A DNA stretch of 64,000 nt, taken from NCBI GenBank assembly GCA_028751875.1, contig CM054158.1, forward strand, positions 1,312,501 through 1,376,500. Direction: 5' to 3'. This DNA is from Rapana venosa. Lineage: Eukaryota; Mollusca; Gastropoda; Neogastropoda; Muricidae. Both the position numbers and the translations under genes were made by a program. Shown in pieces: positions 30,126 to 41,847 of this stretch (position 1 is its first letter; every line of letters begins with the position of its first letter). Under the pieces are notes generated by a model, which had not been told where the DNA came from, searched no databases, and was given only the letters and a program-made list of their open reading frames with translations.

Positions 30126-30760
30126 CACTCATCCCTTCCCTCCCCCCCCCAACCCAGGTTGATTATTCTACATTTATACTTGATTAGTTTTTTAGTAAAG
30201 AGATGTTGCTGTCCAATGTGTCTTGCTAAGTGGTTTTCCAAATTAGTTTCAACTTTTTATCTAAGAAAAAAACAAACAAAAACTGTTGCCTATGCTTCTT
30301 TCCACAATCTGTTCCTAACTACTGAAAGTCCTTGCATTCCATTGCTCTAGCAATTAACTTTAAGCATTGTGAAAGACAGAGTTTACCCGGTTTTTGTAGA
30401 AGAAAGAGTTTACCAGTTTTAAGGAAGAAAGAAATTACCCTTTTTTAATGAACAAAGAGAAATTGGTTTTGTGGAAGAAAAAGTTTACCTTCTTTTAAAA
30501 TGTAAGATGGGGGGGGGGGGTTGCGAGTGTTACTAGCTGCTAAAGTCTGCCAATTTGATGTGGAAACTTAGATTGATAATAAAATTTACTACACATTGAC
30601 ATGCTTAAAATGTAAATATGTGTGCATGCAAAAACGGCTTTCAAAGGAATTGAAACTATTCTAATGAATGAATGAAAAAAGGATGGATGTTCCACAAAGA
30701 TCAGATCAGGAGGAAGTGAGATGCAAGGTTTACATTCTTCTTTGTTTTTCTGTTATTGGT
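30126..30760 (+). other. Unassigned sequence
   Basis: AT-rich DNA with a short tandem motif (AGAAAGAGTTTACC-like, 30,395-30,495) and a G run near 30,510. No gene is seen. Confidence 0.6.
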
Positions 30761-30769
30761 TTTATCAGA

Positions 30770-31056
30770 AATTGCCCTCACAATTTTTGTGCAGTAGGTC
30801 TCTTGTGGTGTGTTATCAGTTTTGAAGGACAGGCTGGTTTGACATTTCATTGCTTTTATGTTCTGGGTGTAGACACCATGCATTATCAGTTTTATAACAC
30901 TAGGTAATTTGACACTGATTGCTTTTGTCTCAGTGTCAACACTTGTGTGTTATCAGGTTCCACACATCTGGCAGGTTGACACTGATTGCTTTACCTCCCC
31001 CCCCCCCCCCACTCCCCCCCTCCACACCCCTATGCTTTTGTCTCAGTGTCAACACC
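30770..31056 (+). repeat. Minisatellite of about 95-100 bp with C runs, left part
   Basis: Units contain TTTTGTCTCAGTGTCAACAC, GTGTTATCAGGTTCCACAC and GTTGACACTGATTGCTTTA followed by a C homopolymer. Degenerate units lie before 30,900. The RTE-like LINE inserted inside one unit; the array continues at 33,858. Confidence 0.85.
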
Positions 31057-31385
31057 GGTACAAGTGGAACGACCTCAACATCTCGTCTCAAATCGACTTT
31101 ATACTTGCAAGATCTAGAACACGTTACGCCATCAAAGACTCAAAAGCCATCCCCAATGCCAACCTTGACACTGACCACAGGCCTGTCATTCTATCCTCCA
31201 GTACTCAGAAGAAGAAAATAACAACTGCTAGAAAGAACCAGCCTGAAAAGATCAACCTCCTCAAACTGGAAGAGAAAGAAGTGCAAGAACAGATCCACAG
31301 TGCTATCAAGGTGAAACTTGACTCCATTGATACAACACTTCTCAACATGGAGCAAGTCTGGGACACCTTCAAACTAGCTCTCTTG
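31057..31385 (+). pseudogene. RTE-like LINE endonuclease C-terminal part
   Basis: SSQIDFILARSRTRYAI and NLDTDHRPVILSS match the terminal motifs of AP-type LINE endonucleases; the Asp-His pair is catalytic in that family. The frame continues (NMEQVWDTFKLALL) until the SINE, then resumes as NTLREVCGTKKCGGKNRKAT at 31,888. The N-terminal catalytic motifs are absent. Confidence 0.85.
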
Positions 31386-31524
31386 GATGGATCGTTGGTC
31401 TAGAGGTAACGCGCCTGTCTAGAAAGCGAAAAGTCCGGGTCTGAAGTGTGCGGCGGTTCGTACCCCGTTTGGACTGGAAATTTTTCCCCCATCCATTAGA
31501 CCATGAGTGGTGGTCTGGGCGCTA

Positions 31525-31555
<31 letters not shown>

Positions 31556-31889
31556 CGTGTGTTACACGTAATTATTTAGCGCACGTAAAAAAACCCACGG
31601 CAACAAGAGAGTTGTCCCTGGCAAAATTCTTAGAAAAAAGCCACTCTGATAGGGAAACAAATACAGCTGCAGCAAAAAAAAAAAAAAAAAAAAAAGAGTG
31701 AAAGGGTGGCGCAGCGCTAAGTGGCGATGCGTTCTCCCGCTCTCCCCCCAGGGAGAGCAGCCCGAATTTCATGGGGAGAAATCTGCCGTGACTTAAAGTG
31801 GTATGAAATAAAATCTGAGCGCTTTGATTTGTTGCTTTACAAGATTCAGCGCTATATAAATTCCATACATTATTATTATTATTATTATT
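31386..31889 (+). mobile_element. SINE family B, full length
   Basis: The head GGATCGTTGGTCTAGAGGTA (A-box like) and CGGCGGTTCGTACCCCG (B-box like) are followed by CTAGTCTTTCGGATGAGATG, AAAACCCACGGCAACAAGAG, GAGAAATCTGCCGTGACTTA, and the tail TTCAGCGCTATATAAATTCC with an ATT array. The tail matches the L2-like LINE ending at 7,414. Beyond TTG no clear target-site duplication is visible. Confidence 0.88.
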
Positions 31890-33792
31890 GAACACCTTAA
31901 GGGAAGTTTGCGGGACAAAGAAATGTGGAGGTAAAAACAGGAAAGCAACAGCTTGGTGGAACCAAGAGGTGAAGGAAGCCATCAAGAATAAAAAGCAGCT
32001 ATATAAAGCTTGGGTCAAGACCAAGACAGAAGAGGACTACGTCAAGTACAAAATCGCAAGAAGACATAGTAAACGTGTTGTGAAAGCCTCTAAAGAAAAA
32101 TCTTGGGCGACATATGGAGAGAAGTTAAGTGAAATTTGTAAGAACTCCCGAAGAGAATTTTTCAAAGGTGTGAAGGCGATGAGAGTAAGAGATGAGCCAT
32201 TCAATCCAACAACAGTAGTAAATGATGCAAATGGAGAGGCACTGCACAAAGAAGAGGAAATTCTGAAACGATGGAAAGATTATTTTAAAGATCTTTTAAA
32301 CCCATCTGGAGCACAAGCCTCCAGCTCTCAGTTCTCACCACACTATAAAGACCAGTTAGAGCCCCAAATCCTTGAAGCTGAAACAAGAAAAGCAATTAAG
32401 ACCAGCCCAAAGGGCAAAGCGGCAGGCGATGACGGCATAACAACTGAAGCCATCCTTGCATGCGGAGAAACGGGAGTTAAGTGGCTCACCATCATCTTCC
32501 AGAAAGCATGGGAAGAGAGGAAAGTACCAATGGACTGGCAAAATGCAATAGTGGTGCCAATTTGGAAGAAGGGCAGCAAGAGAGACTGCAGCACCTACAG
32601 AGGCATTTCACTTCTCAGCCATGTAGGGAAAATGTATGCAAAGATTCTGGAACAGCGCACAAGAGCCAAAGCAGAACACCTACTGAGCAATGCCCAGTTT
32701 GGCTTTCGGAAAGGAAGAGGGTGCACAGATGCCATTTTCGCTCTCCGACAGCTGTGTGAAAGAGCCATTGAATACAACCAAGACCTGCATACAGTATTCG
32801 TTGATCAAGAGAAAGCTTTTGACCGAGTCAACAGAGACAAGCTCTGGAAGATCCTGGAGCAGTACGACGTGAAGGGGCAGTTGCTTGATAACATCAGAGC
32901 AATCTATGCCAACAGTATGAGCGCAGTCCGAACAGCCAGTGGAACATCCGACTGGTTCCCGGTTACATCAGGGGTCAGGCAAGGCTGCGTACTCTCTCCC
33001 CTTCTCTTCGTGATCTACATGGACCAGATTACAAAGGAAGCCAACCCAGATCTTGAGGCCCTAAATGAACTATTATTTGCTGACGACCAGTCCTTACTGA
33101 ATCCGAACAAAGCAGCTCTTCAAGAACACACAGACCAACTCAACACAAGCTGCGAGAGGCATGACATGAAGATCAGTATCACCAAAACAGAAGTTATGTC
33201 TGTCAGCAGAAATCCAGGAAAGCTGGAAATCAACATCAACGGCACCCAGTTGAAACAGACCAAAGAATTTAAATACCTTGGCAGCCTCTCCACTGAAGAT
33301 GGAAAATTGGACAGAGAGATAGAAACAAGATGCCAGAAAGCAAACGCAGTCAGTTACCAACTCGCCCCCTTTCTAAAACATTCCAGCATCCCAATGAGCA
33401 CCAAGGCAAAACTCATCAACGCCATCTTCGTTCCAACACTCACATACCAGTGTCAGACATGGGCCCTAACAAAAGCCTTAGAGAGAAAATTGGTCATATG
33501 TGAAATGCGCTGCCTGAGAAAAGCTGTCAACAAGACCAGACGCGACAAGATCAAGAATGAGGTGATCAGAGACATGGTCGGACTAACACCAATTCTCCAC
33601 CATATCGAACAACAAAGGATCAGGTGGTTTGGTCACCTCACTAGAATGCCGCCCAACCAACCAGCCCTACGGGCATACACCACCAAATACAATGGCTGGA
33701 AAGCCAGAGGTAGACCAAGGAGACGATGGAGCGACTCCGTGGCTGACACCCTGGAGCCCATGACCTGTCACTACATCAAGCCTCCCGCCTAG
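31888..33792 (+). CDS. RTE-like reverse transcriptase, 634-codon open frame
   Basis: The frame holds a linker with WWNQEVKEAIKNKKQLYKAW, RT blocks GKAAGDDGITTEAILACG, AIVVPIWKKGSKRDCSTYRG, FGFRKGRGCTDAIFALRQL, HTVFVDQEKAFDRVNRDKLW, GVRQGCVLSPLLFVIYMDQI and LLFADDQSLL (FADD at 33,076-33,087), a thumb with FKYLGSLSTEDGKLD, and a C-terminal GHLTRMPPNQ and KARGRPRRRWSDSVADTL typical of endonuclease-reverse transcriptases of RTE-like LINEs. No stop or frameshift is seen. With the near-identical copy at 25,770 this indicates recent mobility of the family. Clade (RTE, Proto2 or a relative) is uncertain. Confidence 0.9.
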   Translation: MNTLREVCGTKKCGGKNRKATAWWNQEVKEAIKNKKQLYKAWVKTKTEEDYVKYKIARRHSKRVVKASKEKSWATYGEKLSEICKNSRREFFKGVKAMRVRDEPFNPTTVVNDANGEALHKEEEILKRWKDYFKDLLNPSGAQASSSQFSPHYKDQLEPQILEAETRKAIKTSPKGKAAGDDGITTEAILACGETGVKWLTIIFQKAWEERKVPMDWQNAIVVPIWKKGSKRDCSTYRGISLLSHVGKMYAKILEQRTRAKAEHLLSNAQFGFRKGRGCTDAIFALRQLCERAIEYNQDLHTVFVDQEKAFDRVNRDKLWKILEQYDVKGQLLDNIRAIYANSMSAVRTASGTSDWFPVTSGVRQGCVLSPLLFVIYMDQITKEANPDLEALNELLFADDQSLLNPNKAALQEHTDQLNTSCERHDMKISITKTEVMSVSRNPGKLEININGTQLKQTKEFKYLGSLSTEDGKLDREIETRCQKANAVSYQLAPFLKHSSIPMSTKAKLINAIFVPTLTYQCQTWALTKALERKLVICEMRCLRKAVNKTRRDKIKNEVIRDMVGLTPILHHIEQQRIRWFGHLTRMPPNQPALRAYTTKYNGWKARGRPRRRWSDSVADTLEPMTCHYIKPPA

Positions 33793-33857
33793 CTGCAGAC
33801 AGACGTCTGTGTCCCCTGCCGACGCCGAAAGGCAGATGAAAGAAAGAAGAAGAAGAA

Positions 33858-34140
33858 GTCAACACCAGTGTGCTATCAGATTCCACACACTTGACAGGTT
33901 GACACTGATTGCTTTACCCCCCCCCCCCCCCCCCCCCCCCTATGCTTTTGTCTCAGTGTCAACACATGTGTTTATCAGGTTCCACACACTTGACAGGTTG
34001 ACACTGATTGCTTTAACCCCCCCCCCCCCCACCCCCTATGCTTTTGTCTCAGTGTCAACACATGTGTGTTATCAGGTTCCACAGACATTGGCAGTTGATA
34101 GTATTACTTTAAACCCCCCCCCCCCCCCCCTTTTTCCTTG
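33858..34140 (+). repeat. Minisatellite with C runs, right part
   Basis: About three units with C homopolymers at 33,918-33,940, 34,018-34,030 and 34,112-34,129. CAGTGTCAACACATGTGT and GACAGGTTGACACTGATTGC recur. Confidence 0.9.
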
Positions 34141-34159
34141 GACCCAGCTGCTCACTGTT

Positions 34160-34425
34160 TGTCAGCTGACTCCAAGGCCAGTTTAGGATTGGTTAGAATC
34201 TGTTTCCAAGTAGGTCTATTGGTCAGTAGGAATCAGAGCCATGCCACTAAACTGTAATATAACAGGATGTGGGGTATTTTCAAAGCCATTCTCTTGTGTG
34301 CTGTCTGGTGAGAAAGTCTATGGTGGCATTGTAAAATCTTCAAACAAGAGTGGCTGACTGTTGTTCTATAAGATAACTTAGAAGGGAAAACATCTGTGTT
34401 TCTTCTGCTTGAGCTGTAAGTGAGA
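34160..34425 (+). repeat. Inverted partner of the repeat at 25,290-25,562
   Basis: GGTCTATTGGTCAGTAGGAATC, TCTCTTGTGTGCTGTCTGGT and TTTCTTCTGCTTGAGCTG are the inverse of sequence at 25,290-25,562. The family is unknown. Confidence 0.8.
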
Positions 34426-34429
34426 ATTC

Positions 34430-35043
34430 TCTTCTTTTATTGATGCAGCATTTGGTTGTTGGTTACATTTATGGATGCTAATGTTAATTTCATATAGTGT
34501 TTGTGACTAAACTGAGAGTAAGTCAAGGAGTGCATTTCAGGCTGTGTGTATTAACTGAATATAATAATTATTGATTACTTTGTTGATCTGGTCCAGTGAA
34601 AGTATGTGTAATTGCTTTATACATGAATGTTGGCTAAAGGCATGAGACTTTTACTATTTAATTGTGTGATCTTGGATTTATTGCTTAATTGGATGTTCAT
34701 GTTAAAATTGGGATTTTATGAGTAAGTAATCATCATTTGATGTGTATATATGTTGAGAAGAAGTTTGTGAATTGCACTAATCAAGATAATGTAGATTTGG
34801 TAACAGAGCTATTGGGATAGACTACTATGGCAAAATTGAATTGATAGGAGTTGACTGATAAAACTAAAAGAGTTGAAGACTTGAAGGTTTGACTTAATGA
34901 AGTACACAACTAGGCTAGCAAGGCCCTTACAGAAATTGCCCAGCAAAAGTAGTCAGTCTGACATGTAGGTGTGACTTTGTGTATGGTTAGTAATTTGTGT
35001 CAAAAGTGGTTAATTTGTATGTGGTTTTGTGACACACTGGATT

Positions 35044-35085
<42 letters not shown>

Positions 35086-35820
35086 CCTCTCTCTCTCTCC
35101 TCTCTCTCTCTTTCGCTCTCTGGTGCTACAATATCCATGGGGTATGGTAAGGACCAATGTTGTGAAAGATCTTAGTATAGACTAAGTTCTGTTGACATTA
35201 TTAGAATAATGTCAGTTGAGAGTATTGAGGAAAGGATTTTCCCGGTAATTTTGTAGTCTTTGGTAGTCTGATTTACAACTGTAAACTCTCTATTGGTTCC
35301 CTAGGATTAACTTGGTATTTAAAAAAAAAACTTTTTAAAATTCATTTTTAGTACAATGTAAACAAAATAATATTTTTAACATAACAAAACATCTATTATA
35401 TAAACTGTATTATATATGTTCATGTATGCGCGCACATACACACACTCTCTCTCTCCTCTCTCTGTCTCTCTCTCTCTCCCCCTTCCTCTCTCCTACCCAC
35501 ACACTCTCACAAAGTAATATATGCCTTTGAGAAATGTAGCTACACACCACAAAATAACCAAAAAATTGAAACATGATAGGGCCAAACACAGTAATTGAAT
35601 TCATAGTTTCTTTCTCACACACCACATTTACACACACAGCACACCACATTCACACTCACATTAACTCACACACCACACACATTCTCTCTCTTTAAAAAAA
35701 AAAAAAAAAAACATAAAAGCGCACATTCCTCGCAGTACCTGTAAGAAAAACTAGACTGATTTTAAAATGCAAAGCAAAGTTAGGTCATGTATTTTAAGCT
35801 TGGCAGTACCATGTTTAGAA
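34430..35820 (+). other. AT-rich non-coding DNA
   Basis: Nothing recognised apart from CT arrays (35,047-35,112 and 35,444-35,480) and CA-rich sequence near 35,625-35,690. Confidence 0.7.
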
Positions 35821-35907
35821 ATCGTCAATCAGTGATTTGTAATAAAGCCATTTAGATTCAAAATCAATATATTTCATATTTGTTTTTGCTATGTATTCCT
35901 CATTTCT

Positions 35908-36641
35908 TTATTTAAGTTTAAGAAACTTTCTGAAATCAGTAAACACAGGATACCTATTGTCATCTTTGCATTTATAGAGAAAATTTTTTGCTGAAACTAT
36001 GATATAATCAAGCGTAGCATCTGTTTGTGAAGGTGAATCAGTTCCAAACAGTATTAGCTCTCTTGACAGAAACAAATCTTGTGCATTGGCGCAATTGTTG
36101 TTTAAGAAATTCTGAAGATTATTCCAAAACATGGTAGAAATCCTGCATGAGTAGAATAGATGATTAATAGTCTCTCTTTCGGATTTGCAGAATGTGCACT
36201 TATTAGTGTCAACAACATGCATCTTTTCTAAGACAATATTAGTTGCTAATATCCTGTGAATAATTCTTATTTGAAACCATTTTAGTTTAGTTTCTTTTAT
36301 TTGTTGAGTTTTCATTAATATTTTACCCCAATTAAGGTCATATAATGTTTCACTATTCCATTTCTCACAGCACTTAGGCTGATTACTGCCCATAACAAGT
36401 GTGTCATAATAACTTTTGCCCCTTTCTTTATGTTTAGAATTGTATTTAGAGCTTTATGGCTTTCTTTGGAGCTGCTATTACTCACATCAACACCTGTTGT
36501 GCCTATAAACTTTTTTTTTATTGCTGCATAAGCCATGAAATTACTTTCCACATTATATTTTATTTTAAGTTCGTCATATGGGAGGAAAGAACCGTTCTGA
36601 TTAACAAGATCGGCAACACATACACACCTTTGCTCACCCAT
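35908..36641 (-). pseudogene. Tx1/L1-like C-terminal region with zf-RVT-like motif
   Basis: LKWFQIRIIHRILATNIVLE followed by CTFCKSERETINHLFYSCRI has the Cys-x2-Cys and His-x4-Cys spacing of the zinc-binding domain at the end of L1/Tx1 ORF2. It is split over frames (36,641-36,315 and 36,393-35,908), and further frame breaks separate it from the RT. Confidence 0.8.
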
Positions 36642-36932
36642 GTTTTGAAATGTATTGTTTTATTGTCAATCTTTATATGTTCGTTATAAAATATATTCTC
36701 TGCCAGAAGGTCTTCTGGGCTGTCAATCTTGATCTTTTTTTCCAAATAATCTGTATGCTTGTAATATATTTCTCCAGAATGAATTTAGATATATGTTTTG
36801 GGTTGGCAAATCACAACCATACTTGTCTATGTGTTTTATACAAGGACATATTTCTTCTATGACAGATTTCCATTTGTGGTTACTACATCTTAGTTTTCTT
36901 ATCCACGACAGTTAGTGCCATGGCAAAATACT

Positions 36933-38350
36933 TTAACGAAGGGATTCCAAGTCCCCTTTTTCTAAATTTTTTGTACTTGCTTTCCTGGCGATTCTGTCTT
37001 GTTTGTTATTCCATATAAATCGAAAGCATTGCTTTTGCAATTCATCCATTAAATTGTTTGGGGGGTTAGGCAACAAGATCCAAAGATGTGTTAATTTAGA
37101 CAGAATGAGTGACCATAACACTGCCACTCTGCCAATTGGAGTAATATTTCTTTTGATCCAAATGTTAAAAAGATGTCTGACTTCTGCAAACTTTTCATTA
37201 TAATTCAGCTCCTCGCAGTTCATTAGATTGGGGGTTAACCATATTCCCAAGATCTTAAACTGTTTGGGATTCCATTCCATTTGCAAATGTGGCATGTATC
37301 TGACTTTAGAAAATGTTCTGCTTCCAAGCCATATTACTTTTGTTTTTTGAACATTCAGATATAGACCCGATACTTTACCAAATGATTCCAATGTTAACAT
37401 GCAGTGTTCAAATGATTTTTTATCTCCCTCATTTACCAGTTGTGTATCGTCTGCATATTGTAAACATTTATGTTCCACTGAATTGATTTTAATTCCTTTT
37501 ATATTTTTATTTTCTCTTATCATAATGGCTAAAATTTCCACTGAAAAGATAAATAAATGAGAGATCGGATCACCCTGTCTACAGCCTCTTACCACCTTAA
37601 ACCAGGAAGAGGTGTGTCCATTCACTTGTACTACAGATTTGATATCTTTATAAAATGTAGTCACCCAATGGCATATATCTTTACCAAAACCAAAAGATTT
37701 CAATACTTTAATCATAAACTGCCAGTTTAGCGAATCAAATGTCTTCTCAAAATCGCCACATATAAGCACACCTGGAAGTTTTCTACTTTTTAAATAGTGA
37801 ATAAGATCATATATTAGCCTGATATTGTCTCCCATATACCTGTTTGCCACAAATCCTGTCTGATCTTCCGATACAAGTTTTGATAGAACAGTTTTTAATC
37901 GATTTGCTATACAAGCAGATCCAATCTTATAAATAACGTTTAACAACGATATTGGTCGCCAGTTACTTATATATTCTTTAGATTTGTCTCCTTTGGGAAT
38001 GCAGGTAATTATTCCTTGCTTTTGTGTACTGGACATCTCACCATATGCAAATGATTTATTTAAAGCTCTAACAACCCACACACCCAATTGTTTCCAAAAG
38101 AATTTAAAGAATTCAGCTGTAAATCCATCTGATCCAGGACTTTTTCCATTCTTCATATTTTTCAGAGCAGCTGTTGCCTCGTCCAGTGTTATTTCTCCCT
38201 CCAGTGACTTTTGTTCTTCATCTGATAAATTTGGTAGATCTGATATTAGATTTTCTATTTCAGTCTTTGACCTTCCTTTCTCTATACAAATTTGCATAAA
38301 AGAGTTCTACCTCTGACAAAATTTCTTTAGGATCAGTTACTGTTATCATT
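36933..38350 (-). CDS. Tx1/L1-like reverse transcriptase, 454-codon frame
   Basis: Motifs in order: EATAALKNMKNGKSPGSDGF, IITCIPKGDKSKEYISNWRP, DQTGFVANRYMGDNIRLIYD, GVLICGDFEKTFDSLNW, GCRQGDPISHLFIFSVEIL and CLQYADDTQLV (YADD at 37,446-37,457). Just upstream, DPKEILSEVELFYANLY in another frame continues the linker. The EKTFDSL and SHLFIF boxes deviate slightly from EKAFDSL and SPLLFI consensus. Catalytic Asp residues remain. The element as a whole is broken. Confidence 0.88.
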
Positions 38351-38877
38351 TACTATTAGTCTGGACATGTGGTTTAAATAGTTTTTATTCAGAAATGAGT
38401 ATAAGCATTGAAAACAGCATTTTGGAATCATAGCAACAACAAGCTTATAGCTTATGGTGTGCTCAATTAAACAATGAAGATTAACATGAACATAACGGCT
38501 GCTGAGCTGAAAAATGCAAACCAACACCAACAAACATTTTCATCAATTACAATCTTTGCTAATGTAAGAAAAAGGAAAACAACACAAAGAAGCATATCAA
38601 TTTGTAGAATAAACACACATAAAAACAAAAAAAAATAGTTGGAATAGGAAAACCTCAGAGAGAGAGAGAGAGCAATTTAGGAAAATATCATCCACAAGGC
38701 CAAAAATGCTATTAGTTAATATACTACCAATGATATAATTTACATAAGCAGGACAATTATTAAACAAATCGTGTACTATGTCAGTAATCATTGCAAAAAA
38801 ATTTCTATTCACTATTACAAAATGTTTCTTGCTTTCTTTTCAACAATCACACATACATCAGGGGAGAGCAAGAAGAG

Positions 38878-39189
38878 TTAATTAAGTACCTCTAGCCTGA
38901 ATGAAGACAACCTCAAATAGGCTACCATCCAACAAGAAACACTACAAAAATCTTTTGAATCAGATATAAACTGATGGACAATTTCAACAATATAAATGTT
39001 TGTTTTCATACTAAATTTAGGGCTGCCTGATAAAAGAATTTGAAAATGAACATACTCAGGAGGAAGGGAGGCAATTGTGTAGGCAAGTACTAGATCAAAG
39101 TTAGGGCAAAACAGCAAATAGTGTTCAGCTGTCTCTTGGGTGTTACCACAGGCACATGATGGATCGTTTGCTATGTGGCGATGAAACAT
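38878..39189 (-). pseudogene. CR1-group LINE Cys/His-rich C terminus
   Basis: CACGNTQETAEHYLLFCPNF has Cys-x-Cys and His-x5-Cys spacing, found at the C termini of several LINEs with the sense of a zinc-binding segment. It lies 126 bp downstream of the RT thumb frame and could be the last part of the same protein or of another broken LINE. Confidence 0.6.
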
Positions 39190-39314
39190 ATCATATTTTA
39201 AATCACTTATTCCGAGTCAAAGTCGACAATGCAATATCTGCTCTTTCCTTTCACCATGATAAAAATACAAAGGTACAACGGGATCGTTTGCAGATAAATA
39301 TCATTTGAGCTGAC

Positions 39315-41760
39315 TTAAAAAATGACTATTTTTAATACAATCTGGTAAAGAGTTCCACAATAAAGTAGTAGAAGGAATGAAAGATTTTTTATATAATTCT
39401 GTGCTGCACTGTGGCAAGCTGCCTTCAAAAGGCCTTCTTCTATGATAGGATTTATCTGTGTTACTAGTGCAGGAACAAGATTAACTAAGTAGAGGGGACA
39501 TAAACCATTTACCATTTTGTGATATTGACAGAGTTTGTGTCTGGTTCTTCGCTCTTTCAGAGTACAGAATCCAGACTCTTGGTACAATTTTTTGTGATTT
39601 GTGCCATGAACAGCTCCTACTATAGTTCTGATTGCGTCAAGCTGCAACATTTCTAATGATTTGGACTGTGTTTCGGTACAATTGTCCCACACAATGTCAG
39701 CATAGTCGAAATGAGGGAGTATAAATGACTGGTACATTGTTTTAAGTGTTTTTCTACTAAGTTTATATTTATAGCTTTTGAGGCAGGAGACCAACATAGT
39801 TACAGTATTTATTATGTTTTTTATATGCTCATCCCATTTGCAATTGTCCTGAAGAATGATACCTAAGTGTTTGTGCATACTTTTATTTTGAAGGCAATTT
39901 GAATCAAATGAGAGTGGTAGGATCATGTTATTGTTGCGAGAAAAATTTAAGAGTTCTGTTTTGTCTGCATTAAAACTAACTTTCCAGCACTTGGCCCAAG
40001 AATTTATTTTTTCTAAATCGGAATTGTTTCGGCGCGAATGTTTGGATTGTTTACTGCTAAAGACATGCTAGTATCGTCAGCGAAAAGTCTTATATCAGAT
40101 TCTATATTGTTCACAATATCATTTATATAAATTAGAAATAATAGTGGACCTAAGACTGATCCCTGAGGAACACCAGCACTTACTGTTTTAAAATCTGATG
40201 TATTACTTTTAATAACTACTGCTTGGGTACGGTTTGAAAGATAGTCAGTAAACCAGTCTAATAATTTACTACGTAAACCATATGCTTTCATCTTGTGTAG
40301 AAGCCCCTTGTGCCAGACACAGTCCAACCTTTTGATATGTCAAAATACACTGCTTGTGTTGTAATTCCACAATCAAATGAGGAACAAAGACTGTTATATA
40401 TACAAAGTAACTGGTTCACAGTGGAGTCTTCAGGAGTAAAACCTGATTGGAATGGAGAAAGAATGTGGTTAGATGATAGGAATTGATACACTTTTGAGTG
40501 AATACATTTTTCTAAAACCTTCCCAACCCAACTTAACAATGAAATTGGTCTATAGTTGTTACATAGTTCTTTAGATGCTTTTTTATGAATAGGATTTACT
40601 AAAGCTGTTTTCCAAAGTTTTGGGAACCTACATTCGTTTAGACTTCTATTAAAGAGATTAATAAGCGGATTTAGAATAGATGGTAGAGATGATTTTAAGA
40701 GTTTATTGTGAACTAAATCTAATCCTACTGCTTTATTCGTATCCAGGTTAAGAATGACACTTTCAACTTCAGAAGCTGACAGCAAAATTTCATTTATTTC
40801 CTTTTCAAGAAAAGGAATATTAGGGGGGTCATCGTCATCATTTTCCAGAGTAGACTGGGAAATGAAAAAGCTATTGAAAATATTTGCCTTATCCCTACTT
40901 GAATAGAACACGGTGTTGTTATACAAAATAGGAGGGATTTCGTTGGCATCTATTCCTTTCTTTTTCAGAAACAGTTTAACTAGCTTCCACCATTCCTTTT
41001 GTCCAAATGTGGACGGGTTGGAAACCTTGCTTTCTAGTTCTGTGGTGTATTCTAGCTGTTTTTTTCTTTGTACAGAATTCACATAGTTCCAAAACTGGCG
41101 GAAACGAAGCCAGTTTTCAGGTGTGTTAGTTAATTTAGCAGTTCTGTGAATAACCTTGTGTTGGGCAATTAACATTCTAATCTCATCTGTCATCCAGGGT
41201 ACATCATTCCGATGAACATTAACAGTTTTAACTGGCATACATAATTTAGCTTTTTCCATGAGAACCTTTGAAAACATCTCAGCACTTTCATTTAGAGTTT
41301 CAGCATAAATAACTTCGTCCCACTTCACTTCCAACAACAGATTACATTTAGTTTTATCTAGTTTGTTGTAGTTAAATATTATTGGTTTAAACGGTTGTTC
41401 TTTTGTAATTGTATTTCTGACAGTGGCCCAAGGAGCACTGTGGTCGCTACAGATAGCTGGTAAAACTTCAACTGAGTGTACTAGGTTCGGACTCTGTGTA
41501 ATGATCAGATCTAAGTCAGTAGGTTCATTAATTAATTGTTTGAGCTGATAATGATTTAGAAGGTCAACTAAATAGGGTGACGGTGTATCTAGGATATTTG
41601 TGTTAAAGTCGCCAAGAATAAGGAATTTGAGTAAAGTGTTATTAACATTGTCAATACTCTTTTCTATTAGATCAGAGATTCCAGTAATCAACTGTCGAGT
41701 TAGGTGGACGATAGAAAGATCTGATTAATATACCGTCTGATCTAGTTTTGTTTCAATCCA
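39315..41760 (-). pseudogene. CR1-group LINE ORF2: endonuclease end and reverse transcriptase
   Basis: ILGDFNTNILDTPSPYLVD and SDHSAPW mark the end of the endonuclease (frame 41,691-40,288). RT blocks follow: NLDTNKAVGLDLVHNKLLK, NPIHKKASKELCNNYRPISL, FQSGFTPEDSTVNQLL, then a frameshift near 40,320 within FDISKAFD. The next frame (40,327-40,013) holds GVPQGSVLGPLLFLIYINDI and LFADDTSMS (FADD at 40,073-40,084). A second frame break leads to the thumb (KHLGIILQDNCKWDEHIKNI, 39,926-39,315). Two frameshifts make it inactive. Confidence 0.88.
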
Positions 41761-41847
41761 CACTGCTTCCAAATCGCTGACGTGCAAATTAGGCCAGCTT
41801 TACAATACCAATTATTTCTACATAAATAGCTACTCCACCATGTGGGG

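Larger units (their letters stand above)
31057..33857 (+). mobile_element. RTE-like LINE inserted in a minisatellite
   Basis: Flanked by GTCAACACC on both sides (31,048-31,056 and 33,858-33,866), a perfect 9-bp target-site duplication. It begins within the endonuclease (5' truncation), contains a complete RT frame and ends in the same GAAAGAAGAAGAAG tail as the copy at 26,163. A family B SINE interrupts its endonuclease. Confidence 0.92.
35830..38371 (-). mobile_element. Tx1/L1-like LINE, 3' part (RT to end)
   Basis: The minus strand holds RT and a C-terminal zinc-binding region. Upstream it stops at ACATGTCC (38,364-38,371), inside the linker between endonuclease and RT. The missing 5' part with the endonuclease lies at 44,758-45,990, beyond a nested CR1-group LINE. 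Confidence 0.85.
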
